NCBI GenBank assembly: GCA_001796995.1
Contig: MGOB01000024.1
Location: forward strand, 50,703 to 63,311
Length of the DNA: 12,609 nucleotides
Direction of reading: 5' to 3'
From: Chloroflexi bacterium RBG_16_68_14
Lineage (GTDB): Bacteria > Chloroflexota > Dehalococcoidia > DSTF01 > RBG-16-68-14
The notes beneath the pieces are model-generated. The model saw nothing but the letters and a program-made list of their open reading frames with translations. It did not search any database and had not been told where the DNA came from. Below, in pieces: positions 1 to 6,821 of the stretch; within the stretch, counting starts at the first letter, position 1, and each line of letters opens with the position of its first letter. The position numbers were made by a program, and so were the translations under genes.

Positions 1-2301
1 CCCTTCATACTTTGCGAGCTGGACCTGGGCGCGAACGACTCTGAGCCGGTCGCCTTCGATTCCATAGATCACGGATTGCTGCCGCGGGCGGGACTGCATG
101 CAGATATCCCTCCCATCAGAGTCGACGACGATCAGAGGGTGCGCGCCCTCTTTCTCGACGTCCTGAAATCGGCAGCCGTGGAGGGAGATACCGTCCTCAG
201 TCTGGACGAGGCGAGCCGTCGCGTTGAGAAGAGGCTAGCGAATGACCGCCGCTGTCTGCCCGATCCTGTAGCGCTGGAGGCAGCATCCGAGTTCCTCGAA
301 GAGCGGCTGTCGTTTCTGGATGTTGCTGGCGGAAGGGTCGTAGCGTCCCGTGCCCTCTTTGAGGACGAAGCCATTATTCGCGACCGCTTGAACCGCATGG
401 TGGAAAAGCGGTACGACGTCCCGGAGCTCGACTGGCGTTCGATCGTTGACCGAGTCCTAGCGCGAGCCGAAGACCGGGGCTCGGAAGATGAAGAAAGCGC
501 CCGGCAGGAAAAGGCGGCAGCGCTGCGCCGAGCTTTACCCGCACGTTTCAGCGTTGTAACCGGGCGGGCCGGCACCGGGAAGACGACGGTCGCGAGGGCG
601 CTCATCGAGGCCATACAGGAGTGTGATGGTCACGGCTCCCTACTCTTGCTGGCGCCCACTGGTAAGGCGCGGACGCGCCTCCAGCAGATAGCCGGGACCG
701 AGGCCAAGACGATTCATCAGTTCCTCGCCGAAACCGGTTGGATCTCGTTCAACAATCGCTACGCCTTGCGACGCGAAGGTGGGAAGACGGAAGGGACCGC
801 GACCGTGCTCATCGATGAGGCATCGATGATTCCAACCGAGCTCCTGGCGACCCTTTTCCGAGCGATAGCGTGGAACGACGTTCGCCGGCTGGTCCTTGTC
901 GGCGATCCCAACCAACTACCACCGATTGGCTCGGGGCGTCCGTTCGCGGACGTCATTGCCTGGCTAGACGAGAGCGCCGACCGTCGAGAACGGCTCATAC
1001 AGCTCCAGTATCGAGGCCGCTTTAGTGAAGCGGCTAGCCTGGGCCTGCGCCTGTCCGATGGATATGCGTCCGGGGAAACGCCTCCAGACGACGACGAGAT
1101 CCTGGCCCTCGTTGCTCGTGGCGAGATGCCGGACAGCGATCTAGAAGTTCACTATTGGCAAGGACTGGAGGAACTAGATCGGCTGCTCGCCGAGCGTATG
1201 TCGGCAACCGTCCTGGGCGGTGCCCAGCGCGGGGACTATCAAGCCCTAGATACGTCCTTCCGGCGAGACGGCCAACCGTCCCCCGAAGCGTGGCAGATCT
1301 TGACACCTACCCGGCGCCAGGGCGCAGGTACGGACGAGATCAACCGTCGCATTCAGCTGGACTACCGACGAGGGCTCATCGAGGCTGCAAAGCGCGGCCG
1401 CAAGTTTGGGCGAAGACAGCTAGCGAAGCCTGCCGGAGACCAACAGATCGTAGAAAACGACAAGGTGATACAAGTACGAAACGAACGCCGTCGATCATGG
1501 ATGCCCGACACGAAGAGAGACGAACGGCGCTACGTTGCGAACGGCGAGGTCGGAATCGTGACTTGGACCGAGCGCCGAGCCGGCCGCGACGAGCTCGTAG
1601 TTAACTTCGGCACCCAACCAACCGTGCGCTTCAAGTACAGCCCTGGCGAAGTGAATGAACGTTTAGAGCTAGGTTACGCCATCACAGTTCACAAGAGCCA
1701 AGGTAGCGAGTTCGACACAGTGTTTCTCGTGCTTCCGCAGAATGCGCCGACCTTGTCTCGCGAGCTCCTCTATACCGCGCTCACTCGCTTCAGGAAGCGG
1801 CTGGTCCTCCTGCTTGAAGGCGACGTTCGAACCTTGGAGCGTTATCGAAAGCCCCAGTACTCGGAGACGCTAAATCGGAATACGAACCTGTTCGGCCTTG
1901 CGATGAGGCCGGAGGCCGCCGGCTTCCCGCACCCCGAGATGCTCATCCATCGGACAGCAACAGGAGTCCTGGTGCGCTCCAAGAGCGAAGTCATTGTCGC
2001 CGACACGTTGACACGCCTCGGAATCGACTACCGGTATGAGGAGCCTCTCACGGCGCGTGCGGACCCGCGCGACTTCCGCCTGCCCGACTTCACCGTGAGC
2101 TACGAGGGCGAGACGTGGTACTGGGAGCACTTGGGGATGCTGTCAGTTCCATCGTACGCCCAAGCCTGGGACAGGAAGCGACGCTGGTATGAGGAGAATG
2201 GCTTCGTCGACCAAGTGGTGACTTCCGAGGACGGGCCCGACGGGAGCATTGACGCCACCGTCATCGAGAAGACGGCGCGCGAACGCATTCTGGCATCTTA
2301 G
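1..2301 (+). CDS. RecD-like SF1 DNA helicase with C-terminal nuclease-like domain (5' partial)
   Basis: The reading frame is open from the first base, so the true start lies left of the window and the in-frame TTG at 76 is probably internal. 766 residues are visible. Walker A (GRAGTGKTT) is near visible residues 188-196, Walker B (IDEAS) near 271-275, then GDPNQLPPIG, and a C-terminal UvrD/RecD-type motif (ITVHKSQGSEFD) near 561-572. These mark a superfamily 1 helicase of the RecD/TraA type, which moves on DNA using ATP. The last ~120 residues carry SKSE, YEEPL, LPDF and WEHLG, matching the layout of PD-(D/E)XK nucleases appended to helicases; the usual Lys appears replaced by His (E-x-H). 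It converges on the minus-strand operon, with 42 bp between the two stop codons. The helicase call is firm and the nuclease call is inferred from motif spacing. A role in phage defence is possible but unproven. Confidence 0.88.
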   Translation, partial: PFILCELDLGANDSEPVAFDSIDHGLLPRAGLHADIPPIRVDDDQRVRALFLDVLKSAAVEGDTVLSLDEASRRVEKRLANDRRCLPDPVALEAASEFLEERLSFLDVAGGRVVASRALFEDEAIIRDRLNRMVEKRYDVPELDWRSIVDRVLARAEDRGSEDEESARQEKAAALRRALPARFSVVTGRAGTGKTTVARALIEAIQECDGHGSLLLLAPTGKARTRLQQIAGTEAKTIHQFLAETGWISFNNRYALRREGGKTEGTATVLIDEASMIPTELLATLFRAIAWNDVRRLVLVGDPNQLPPIGSGRPFADVIAWLDESADRRERLIQLQYRGRFSEAASLGLRLSDGYASGETPPDDDEILALVARGEMPDSDLEVHYWQGLEELDRLLAERMSATVLGGAQRGDYQALDTSFRRDGQPSPEAWQILTPTRRQGAGTDEINRRIQLDYRRGLIEAAKRGRKFGRRQLAKPAGDQQIVENDKVIQVRNERRRSWMPDTKRDERRYVANGEVGIVTWTERRAGRDELVVNFGTQPTVRFKYSPGEVNERLELGYAITVHKSQGSEFDTVFLVLPQNAPTLSRELLYTALTRFRKRLVLLLEGDVRTLERYRKPQYSETLNRNTNLFGLAMRPEAAGFPHPEMLIHRTATGVLVRSKSEVIVADTLTRLGIDYRYEEPLTARADPRDFRLPDFTVSYEGETWYWEHLGMLSVPSYAQAWDRKRRWYEENGFVDQVVTSEDGPDGSIDATVIEKTARERILAS

Positions 2302-2343
2302 GTAGCCGACCTGACCGCACCCGCATTCGTCGCAAGGCGAGCA

Positions 2344-2751
2344 TCAGCGGTAGCTTGGCCGCGCGGAACACGGGCCAGGGCACCGGTTCTGGCGGCGCTG
2401 CAAACAGTCCGCGTGAACCACCTGACCACACCCCCGTGCGGCGTGCCGTGCGGCGAGCTCACCAGACAGCGCCCGGAAGCAAATTCCGCAGCGCGCCGCG
2501 GTGCGAGCGGTCGGCTCGAATCCCGCCGGAAGACGGACGTCTGAGATGCCACCCATCGCCTCAGGCGCTGCTGCTCCCTCGGAGACCGTGCGGATCGCGC
2601 TGCGAGGAGCGATGGGCGGCGGCACGGCTGCGGGTTCGACGGTCCGAATGCGCGGCCCATTTGCCGTCCGCGGGCCGAGGACGACTGCCAGCACGAGTCC
2701 GCAGAGAAGCAGCCCTGCAACCACGATTAGCCCCACGAGTGCTCCGTCCAT
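2344..2751 (-). CDS. Membrane-anchored RING-H2-like protein, candidate E3 ligase
   Basis: 135 residues. One hydrophobic segment at about 6-26 is followed by Arg-rich sequence, predicting a cytoplasmic C-terminus. A Pro/Ala linker (about 40-80) leads to a cysteine cluster: C88-x2-C91, C108-x4-H113-x2-C116, C124-x3-C128. The CGQVVHADC stretch closely mimics the RING-H2 core CGHxxHxxC, with Gln110 where the fourth zinc ligand would be, and the last pair is C-x3-C rather than C-x2-C. The start at 2751 is chosen because GGAGGGAGGG precedes it and lies inside the end of the E1 gene (25 bp overlap), giving translational coupling. It is the last gene of the operon. The topology (membrane helix, linker, RING facing the cytosol) resembles eukaryotic ATL-type E3 ligases. 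E3 activity is inferred from fold resemblance and context. It could instead bind a single zinc and act as a scaffold. Confidence 0.72.
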   Translation of the reverse strand: MDGALVGLIVVAGLLLCGLVLAVVLGPRTANGPRIRTVEPAAVPPPIAPRSAIRTVSEGAAAPEAMGGISDVRLPAGFEPTARTAARCGICFRALSGELAARHAARGCGQVVHADCLQRRQNRCPGPCSARPSYR

Positions 2752-4022
2752 GACCCTCCCTCCAGGATGAGGTGCGCTTTGATATCCCCGGCATAGATTC
2801 CCAAAACCTCTCCAGCGGGAATGCCGCTCCGCTCGACCGTGACATCGTCGTCTTGGAGTATAGTGCTCGCCTCGATGTCGAATCCGTTGGGATCGAGCTG
2901 GCCACACGCCGGGCATTTCAGGCGCTGGAATGGCCGAAGGGGCGGTGGAGGAGCAGGAGCGCCGCACCGGCAGGTGTTCACGGAGCCGACCACCTCCCCG
3001 CACTCACGGCAGACGGACGCCACGTAACCGTCAACATAGCCCCTGGCATCCACGGTTGCGCCGCAGGCGAAACACGTAACAGTCTTCAGCAAGCGATGGG
3101 GCGCCGCCAGCGTCAGATCCCGAACGGGAAGGCGCAACTCCCTCGCGCAGTGCTCTCGGATCTGTCCCACGGAATGAGTCGGCTCGAACGGTAGGCGGAA
3201 GACGTCCTCTTCACGCCACTTAATGTGATCCTTGCAGCTCGGGCGCGGGTTGATCCGCAGGACCGAGAGCTCCGCTGTGGTCATGCTCGCCCGCACTTCC
3301 CGGCCGAGGAACACTGGAGCGGAGCCAGAAAGGGCGAGGAGCGTCTCCTGGATCATGATCCCCACGGCCGAGAAGGCGGCGGGGAGCGTCGTTGGCAGGA
3401 CCGCTCCGCCGACGTCGAGGGCGACACCGTTACAGCTGCGGGAGACGTTGACTGCGGCGCTATCCAGGAAGGAGCAACGGTAGCAGTGCGTCCCCGGGCC
3501 CATGACCTGAACTGACCAGTCGAAACCCGCCAGTCCGGCTTCCAGAACAGCCTGCGGACCACGAGGAAGCTGCAGCGCCAGGGATGAGAGGTTCAGACGA
3601 GTGAGGACATTGTCCGTAGCCAGCACCAAGACGTCGTAGGCCTCCCAGGTGGCCCCGCCCAAGAGGAGGGCGTTCGCGACGATGCCCCGAGCCTCAACGT
3701 CAGGGTTGAGTTGCCGAACCCGATCTGCGAGGGCTACGGCTTTCGGACGCCCGTCGTCGTCCGGCACAAACGCGATGCTGCGCCCGCGAGTCTCGGGACC
3801 GACGGTGTCGAAGTCGAAGATATCGATGGAGCCAACGCCTGTGGCCGCTGCCCCCTCAGCATAGTTGCTACCCAGCGTACCGGCGCCGATCAGAGCGACA
3901 CGACCGGCAGAGATCTTGGCCTGATCGAGGCCGCGGCCATCGATTGACGCCAGCAGTTGGCGACTGTAGCGGAGATCATCGAGCGATGACGCGGGGCCCC
4001 GTGTCGTGCCCGGGTTTAGCAT
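2727..4022 (-). CDS. ThiF/E1-like ubiquitin-activating enzyme with C-terminal zinc ribbons
   Basis: 431 residues. The ThiF/MoeB/E1 Rossmann domain occupies about 15-260: RYSRQ at 18-22, the nucleotide loop GAGTLG at 46-51, acidic DFDTV at 70-74, Arg79/Arg81, GRPKA with Lys94, and ATDN with Asp137 near Mg-ATP. C180-x2-C183 and C263-x2-H266 fit the structural zinc site of this family. Cys197 (SRSC) aligns with the ThiF catalytic cysteine region and is the best thioester candidate. Unusually, residues 317-373 add C317-x2-C320/C338-x2-C341 and C351-x-C353/C370-x2-C373, two zinc-ribbon-like modules separated by prolines, followed by a ~55-residue acidic tail. The predicted role is to adenylate the C-terminus of the Ubl at 6129-6410 and pass it to the E2. 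The start at 4022 is preceded by GGAGG, and a 79 bp gap separates it from the JAB gene. Confidence in the family is high; the partner assignment is by operon. Confidence 0.9.
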   Translation of the reverse strand: MLNPGTTRGPASSLDDLRYSRQLLASIDGRGLDQAKISAGRVALIGAGTLGSNYAEGAAATGVGSIDIFDFDTVGPETRGRSIAFVPDDDGRPKAVALADRVRQLNPDVEARGIVANALLLGGATWEAYDVLVLATDNVLTRLNLSSLALQLPRGPQAVLEAGLAGFDWSVQVMGPGTHCYRCSFLDSAAVNVSRSCNGVALDVGGAVLPTTLPAAFSAVGIMIQETLLALSGSAPVFLGREVRASMTTAELSVLRINPRPSCKDHIKWREEDVFRLPFEPTHSVGQIREHCARELRLPVRDLTLAAPHRLLKTVTCFACGATVDARGYVDGYVASVCRECGEVVGSVNTCRCGAPAPPPPLRPFQRLKCPACGQLDPNGFDIEASTILQDDDVTVERSGIPAGEVLGIYAGDIKAHLILEGGSWTEHSWG

Positions 4023-4101
4023 ATGACACCTCCATCCGTGCTCAGGTCCTTGTGCTTGCTATGGAGAGCGATATGTGTTCAACAGCTCCTGCAGCTGCCG
4101 T

Positions 4102-4656
4102 TCACCTCCTCAACGCGAGGACGCGGCGCGTCCAGGGAGCATCCTTGAGCACGTAGCTCGGCACGCGAAAAAGCTCCATCTCCCCCAGCGCCCAACACGC
4201 TCGCTCCGGCTGTGGCCGCGCGTACGGGTTCACAATGATACCGACGAAGTGCGGGACATGCTGGTAGCTCCAGAAGGCCGGAGCATCCATCGTACGGGAC
4301 GGCAGCGGCGCCATATGCGGGTGTGAGTGCCAGGTGCCGATGCGCAGGCCGGGGCTGCGATTCTGGCGGCGGATCTGCGCCTCGCCGTAGTCCCACGATT
4401 GCGGCAGGATGTCGCAGCGCACGGGCGAGGCATTGGCGCAGGAGCCCTCGGTCGCGTCCTCGATGACGACGATGAGATGGCCGGCAAGGTTCCAGAGCCG
4501 GCCGAAGGTGACGCCGCCCCATTCGGTGCCCTTCGCCTCATAGACCTGCTGGGCGATGTGTTCGATGGCGGAAGCGGCTCGCTCAAGAACAATTGCGAGC
4601 GCGGGTCCCGAGAAGGCACGCAGCATCGGCCCGGCGCGAGGCTGTTGGTTGCTCAT
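4102..4656 (-). CDS. JAB/MPN (JAMM) metallo-isopeptidase
   Basis: 184 residues, a single JAB domain. Catalytic Glu45 lies in TEWGGVTFG, and GTWHSHPH gives His110 and His112 for zinc. Asp124 follows in PSRTMD. The spacing is H-x-H-x11-D with S-x3-D, one residue longer than the usual x10 and S-x2-D of JAMM enzymes. In ubiquitin-like systems such enzymes trim the Ubl precursor tail or remove Ubl from targets, so it is the deconjugase of this operon. The ATG at 4656 overlaps the stop of the upstream membrane-protein gene (ATGA), and AGAGGA lies upstream, so translation is probably coupled. It is soluble, with no signal peptide. The extra residue between metal ligands could change geometry but does not remove a ligand. 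An alternative role in cysteine or siderophore pathways is unlikely next to an E1 and an E2. Confidence 0.9.
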   Translation of the reverse strand: MSNQQPRAGPMLRAFSGPALAIVLERAASAIEHIAQQVYEAKGTEWGGVTFGRLWNLAGHLIVVIEDATEGSCANASPVRCDILPQSWDYGEAQIRRQNRSPGLRIGTWHSHPHMAPLPSRTMDAPAFWSYQHVPHFVGIIVNPYARPQPERACWALGEMELFRVPSYVLKDAPWTRRVLALRR

Positions 4657-5441
4657 TGGGCATCCTCTTTCGGCGTCCCGCTGGCGGCCGGCGTCTCGTC
4701 CGGCGTTGCGGTAGCGGTCGACGACTCCTGCGGCGTGGTCGTAGCGACCGGTGTCTCCGCGGGCGTCGCGCTCGCGCTCGTCGCCGCGCCGGCCGGAGGC
4801 GTCACGCTCTTCCCGCTGACCCGAACGTCCAACGGAACGCGCCCCTCAACCGCGCCACCATCGCCGGCCAGAGAGGCCCAGAAGCGCTCTCCCGGCCGGA
4901 GGACAGGTACGCTGAGCGGGGAGTCCCCGTCCTCATTCGCGGTCACGGCACGGACGGCGAGGGCGCGCTGCCCATATCCATCAGCGATGGCCACCGGCAG
5001 CGAGAAGGTCGCCTCCTCGGTCGATACGATGATGGCAACCTGGCGCACCCAGGGCTCGTCATTTGGACCCTGAACCTTCAGCGTGACCTCCTGAGGAGCG
5101 GCAACCGTGTCAAGGGTCCAGCGCGCCGAGCCACCCGGCCCGGCGCCGCCAGCGGTTGAAAATGCAGGCCGGAGTAGCACCCATACGCCCAAGGCAAGGG
5201 CGGCGACGCTCAACACGATCGGCACCCATCCCGGCAAGCGGGCCAGCCAGAGTCGGCGGCCGCGCACCGAAGGCGCCTCGGGCGGAGGGGCGATTTCACC
5301 ATGTTCAAGCCGTCTGGCACCAAGCGGCGGGGAGACGGCGGTGTTGTCGTAGGGAGTGAGGAGCGCGGCCAGCTCCTCGGGCGCCGGCGAGCGAGGAAAC
5401 TCGCGGCGCTTACCTTCGTCAGCAGTGCGGATGGTCGGCAT
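4653..5441 (-). CDS. Single-pass membrane protein with extracytoplasmic beta domain and Thr/Pro-rich tail, unknown function
   Basis: 262 residues; I do not recognise a family. A charged N-terminus of ~69 residues (Arg60, 62, 63 and 68 just before the membrane) leads to one transmembrane helix at about 70-90, predicting N-in/C-out. Residues ~105-212 alternate hydrophobic and polar residues (LDTVAAPQEVTLKVQ, RFWASL), suggesting a beta-sandwich. The last ~50 residues are mucin-like, dominated by Ala, Thr, Ser and Pro with repeated TP-x-ET-type units. The start at 5441 is chosen because AAAGGAG lies 7 nt upstream, and the residues coded further upstream look out of frame. It lies between E2 and JAB in the operon, with the ATGA overlap to JAB. 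Only the N-terminal tail would be reachable by cytosolic E2/E1, so it could be a substrate, anchor or envelope sensor. These roles are inference. Confidence 0.7.
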   Translation of the reverse strand: MPTIRTADEGKRREFPRSPAPEELAALLTPYDNTAVSPPLGARRLEHGEIAPPPEAPSVRGRRLWLARLPGWVPIVLSVAALALGVWVLLRPAFSTAGGAGPGGSARWTLDTVAAPQEVTLKVQGPNDEPWVRQVAIIVSTEEATFSLPVAIADGYGQRALAVRAVTANEDGDSPLSVPVLRPGERFWASLAGDGGAVEGRVPLDVRVSGKSVTPPAGAATSASATPAETPVATTTPQESSTATATPDETPAASGTPKEDAQ

Positions 5442-5476
5442 GGGACTTCTCCTTTGTAGTGTTGCGTGTCCTGCTT

Positions 5477-6013
5477 CTAGGAGACGGTGCTGATCTTCGG
5501 GCGGCTCGGCGGTGCCGTGCTGATCGCAGGCGCGGGCAGCGGCAGGCGGAACCGAGTCGGCGAGCCCACCAGTTCGTGTAGCCGGCGGCGGTTCTCCTCC
5601 CGCCGCAGCCACTGATGGTCCGACTGGTCGGCCGGCGAGGAGCTGTAGGTTCCTCGTTGAAGCATCTCGACCAGATCGACGACGCCGGTCCACAGCTCCC
5701 GCGCCGGGTACCAGCTGTGCTGGAGCAGGCAGATGGTGCGGTTGCGCCAGATGTGCGCGCAGATGGGGCGCTCTGGGCCGATCTGGAACAAGGGTGGCAG
5801 TGTCGGGTAGCGATCGTCGAACTGGAGGAGCACCTCGTGGTCGCGCCGGACCCGCGGGTGGTTGGGATCGCCGACGAGGGCCGGGACGTCCTTCAGGCCG
5901 AGCCGGATCTCGCTCCAGTCAGGCGTGTGGGTGAGCGCTTGGACATGGTCCGAATTGAGGGCCTGCAAGCGCTCAAGCAGCGCGTACTGTTCCTGGATGA
6001 GCTGGGTATCCAT
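5477..6013 (-). CDS. E2-like ubiquitin-conjugating enzyme (UBC fold)
   Basis: 178 residues. The UBC pattern is clear: hydrophobic strands, YPTLPP at 69-74 (the E2 YP-x-x-PP element), then HIW at 87-89 in the place of HPN, and TICLL with catalytic candidate Cys95. A tryptophan helix region follows (SWYPARELW, about 100-108), then VVDLVEML as the following helix. The C-terminal ~25 residues are Pro/Ser-rich. The start at 6013 has AAGGAGG 8 nt upstream; an in-frame TTG sits just before it, but the spacing favours the ATG. It would accept activated Ubl from the E1-like enzyme as a thioester on Cys95 and pass it to a target, perhaps guided by the RING-like protein. Replacement of the HPN asparagine occurs in bacterial E2-like proteins. 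The next gene starts 35 bp after its stop. Family confidence is good; the substrate is unknown. Confidence 0.85.
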   Translation of the reverse strand: MDTQLIQEQYALLERLQALNSDHVQALTHTPDWSEIRLGLKDVPALVGDPNHPRVRRDHEVLLQFDDRYPTLPPLFQIGPERPICAHIWRNRTICLLQHSWYPARELWTGVVDLVEMLQRGTYSSSPADQSDHQWLRREENRRRLHELVGSPTRFRLPLPAPAISTAPPSRPKISTVS

Positions 6014-6046
6014 CAAATGGACCTCCTTCTGTGAGCACTGGTGCAC

Positions 6047-6115
6047 AGCCGCCGGTCGCCGCCTGGTCGAGCAGGTGCCCCGCTCTGCCGAGACCAGGCA
6101 GCCAGCCCGGCGGCT
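6047..6115 (-). other. Large stem-loop between Ubl and E2 genes
   Basis: The 115 bp gap between the Ubl stop and the E2 start holds nested inverted repeats. The outer arms AGCCGCCGG (6047-6055) and CCGGCGGCT (6107-6115) are perfect over 9 bp. The inner arms GCCTGGTC (6061-6068) and GACCAGGC (6092-6099) are perfect over 8 bp, with GCAG/CTGC inside the loop. There is no T-run, so it is not a classical terminator. It probably forms in the mRNA and may stabilise the Ubl message or lower E2 output. Confidence 0.6.
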
Positions 6116-6128
6116 ATGCGTTCGCCAT

Positions 6129-6410
6129 TCAGCAGCCCTGGATGTTCTTATTGTGCACGCGCAGGAGGGAACCTTCGGTGACGCCTTGCTCGCCAATAGG
6201 CTGGTCCAGGACGAGCTTGGTCCCCTGATGGCTCAGGTCGTACGTGATCCGCTGGCCATCGGGCGTGCTGCCCCGGAGCTTCCCCTCGGCGATGACGTGC
6301 TGCTGGACGTCGGTCGGCGTGTTCGCCGGGTCCAGCTCCAGTGTGTAGCCCTCCGGCAGCTGGCCTAGGTCGTCGACCAGGCGCACGCGGATCGCGGTTT
6401 GGGTCGTCAT
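6129..6410 (-). CDS. Ubiquitin-like beta-grasp modifier ending in Gly-Cys
   Basis: 93 residues. The pattern fits a beta-grasp Ubl of the YukD/ubiquitin type: strand AIRVRLVDDLG (6-16), strand YTLELD (22-27), helix TPTDVQQHVIAEGKL (31-45), strand ITYDLS (55-60), then KLVLDQPIGEQGVTEGSLLRV (65-85), which matches the ubiquitin-family 'L-D-x-x-x-x-x-x-G-V-x-x-G-x-x-L-x-V' closing segment. The flexible tail ends QGC, so Gly92 is followed by one Cys instead of the usual Gly-Gly. It is the likely substrate of the neighbouring E1, E2 and JAB proteins. The start at 6410 has GAGGAGG 5 nt upstream. An in-frame GTG at 6461 would give a 110-residue form but has poorer ribosome-site spacing. As the modifier, it is probably needed in excess over the enzymes, and it lies before them in the operon. 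Confidence 0.83.
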   Translation of the reverse strand: MTTQTAIRVRLVDDLGQLPEGYTLELDPANTPTDVQQHVIAEGKLRGSTPDGQRITYDLSHQGTKLVLDQPIGEQGVTEGSLLRVHNKNIQGC

Positions 6411-6476
6411 TGATACCTCCTCATGGCTGGCGCTACAGAAGTAGCTCGAACGCAGGGTCACTCGTGTGGGGCTGCG

Positions 6477-6487
6477 TCACCTCCTTT
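6477..6487 (-). promoter_or_regulatory. Orphan full-length Shine-Dalgarno sequence upstream of the Ubl gene
   Basis: On the minus strand this reads AAAGGAGGTGA, a full complement to the 16S rRNA 3' end. No good start codon lies 5-10 nt downstream. The nearest in-frame start for the Ubl is GTG at 6461, 18 nt away, and the Ubl has its own site at 6410. It could be a ribosome standby site, or serve an N-terminally longer Ubl. Confidence 0.45.
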
Positions 6488-6549
6488 CGATCCGGGAGAT
6501 TAGGGTCGCCGAAGACCTATGTTGCCACCGAGGCGCCGCCCAGACAGAG

Positions 6550-6750
6550 TTAGCGGCCGGCGGTGAGCCGCCGGACCCGCTGGGCCAAGAAGCCCCAGAG
6601 GACGTCGCCCTGCGGCGATCGCGGCAGCGAGAGAATCACCTGCGTCCGCGGGTGCCGGAACTTCCGGTGTTTGCCCTGGGCCGGAAGTTCATCGAACCCC
6701 GCCCGGCGTAGCTGCCGGACTGCCTGTTTCACCGGAACGCAACGAGACAT
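6550..6750 (-). CDS. HicA-like small protein (dsRBD-fold mRNA interferase family)
   Basis: 66 residues. It follows the HicA/YcfA layout: helix with KQAVRQLRRAGF (8-19), then QGKHRKFRHP (25-34) with His28 in the place of the catalytic His, strand TQVILSLPR (36-44), and a C-terminal helix (50-61). Known HicA toxins cleave mRNA and are paired with a HicB antitoxin; no HicB-like gene is adjacent. The start at 6750 is chosen because GGAGGAG lies 8 nt upstream; an ATG at 6780 lacks a clear site. It lies second in the ubiquitin-like operon, 139 bp before the Ubl gene. It may be a retained toxin, or a HicA-fold RNA-binding protein working for the operon. Family assignment is moderate because the protein is short; function is inference. 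Confidence 0.62.
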   Translation of the reverse strand: MSRCVPVKQAVRQLRRAGFDELPAQGKHRKFRHPRTQVILSLPRSPQGDVLWGFLAQRVRRLTAGR

Positions 6751-6821
6751 CAGCGTCTCCTCCTCTCTCTCCTTCTCCATGGATGACCACCATTCCTCGT
6801 CCGGGCCGCGCCAGAAATCGT

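Noticed and set aside
76..78. TTG as the start of the helicase
   Set aside because: The frame is open to the left edge of the window and no ribosome site precedes it, so the gene is treated as 5' partial.
2495..2535. tRNA T-arm-like string GGCTCGAATCCCGCC on the plus strand
   Set aside because: There is no acceptor, D or anticodon arm around it, and the bases encode the RING-like protein on the minus strand.
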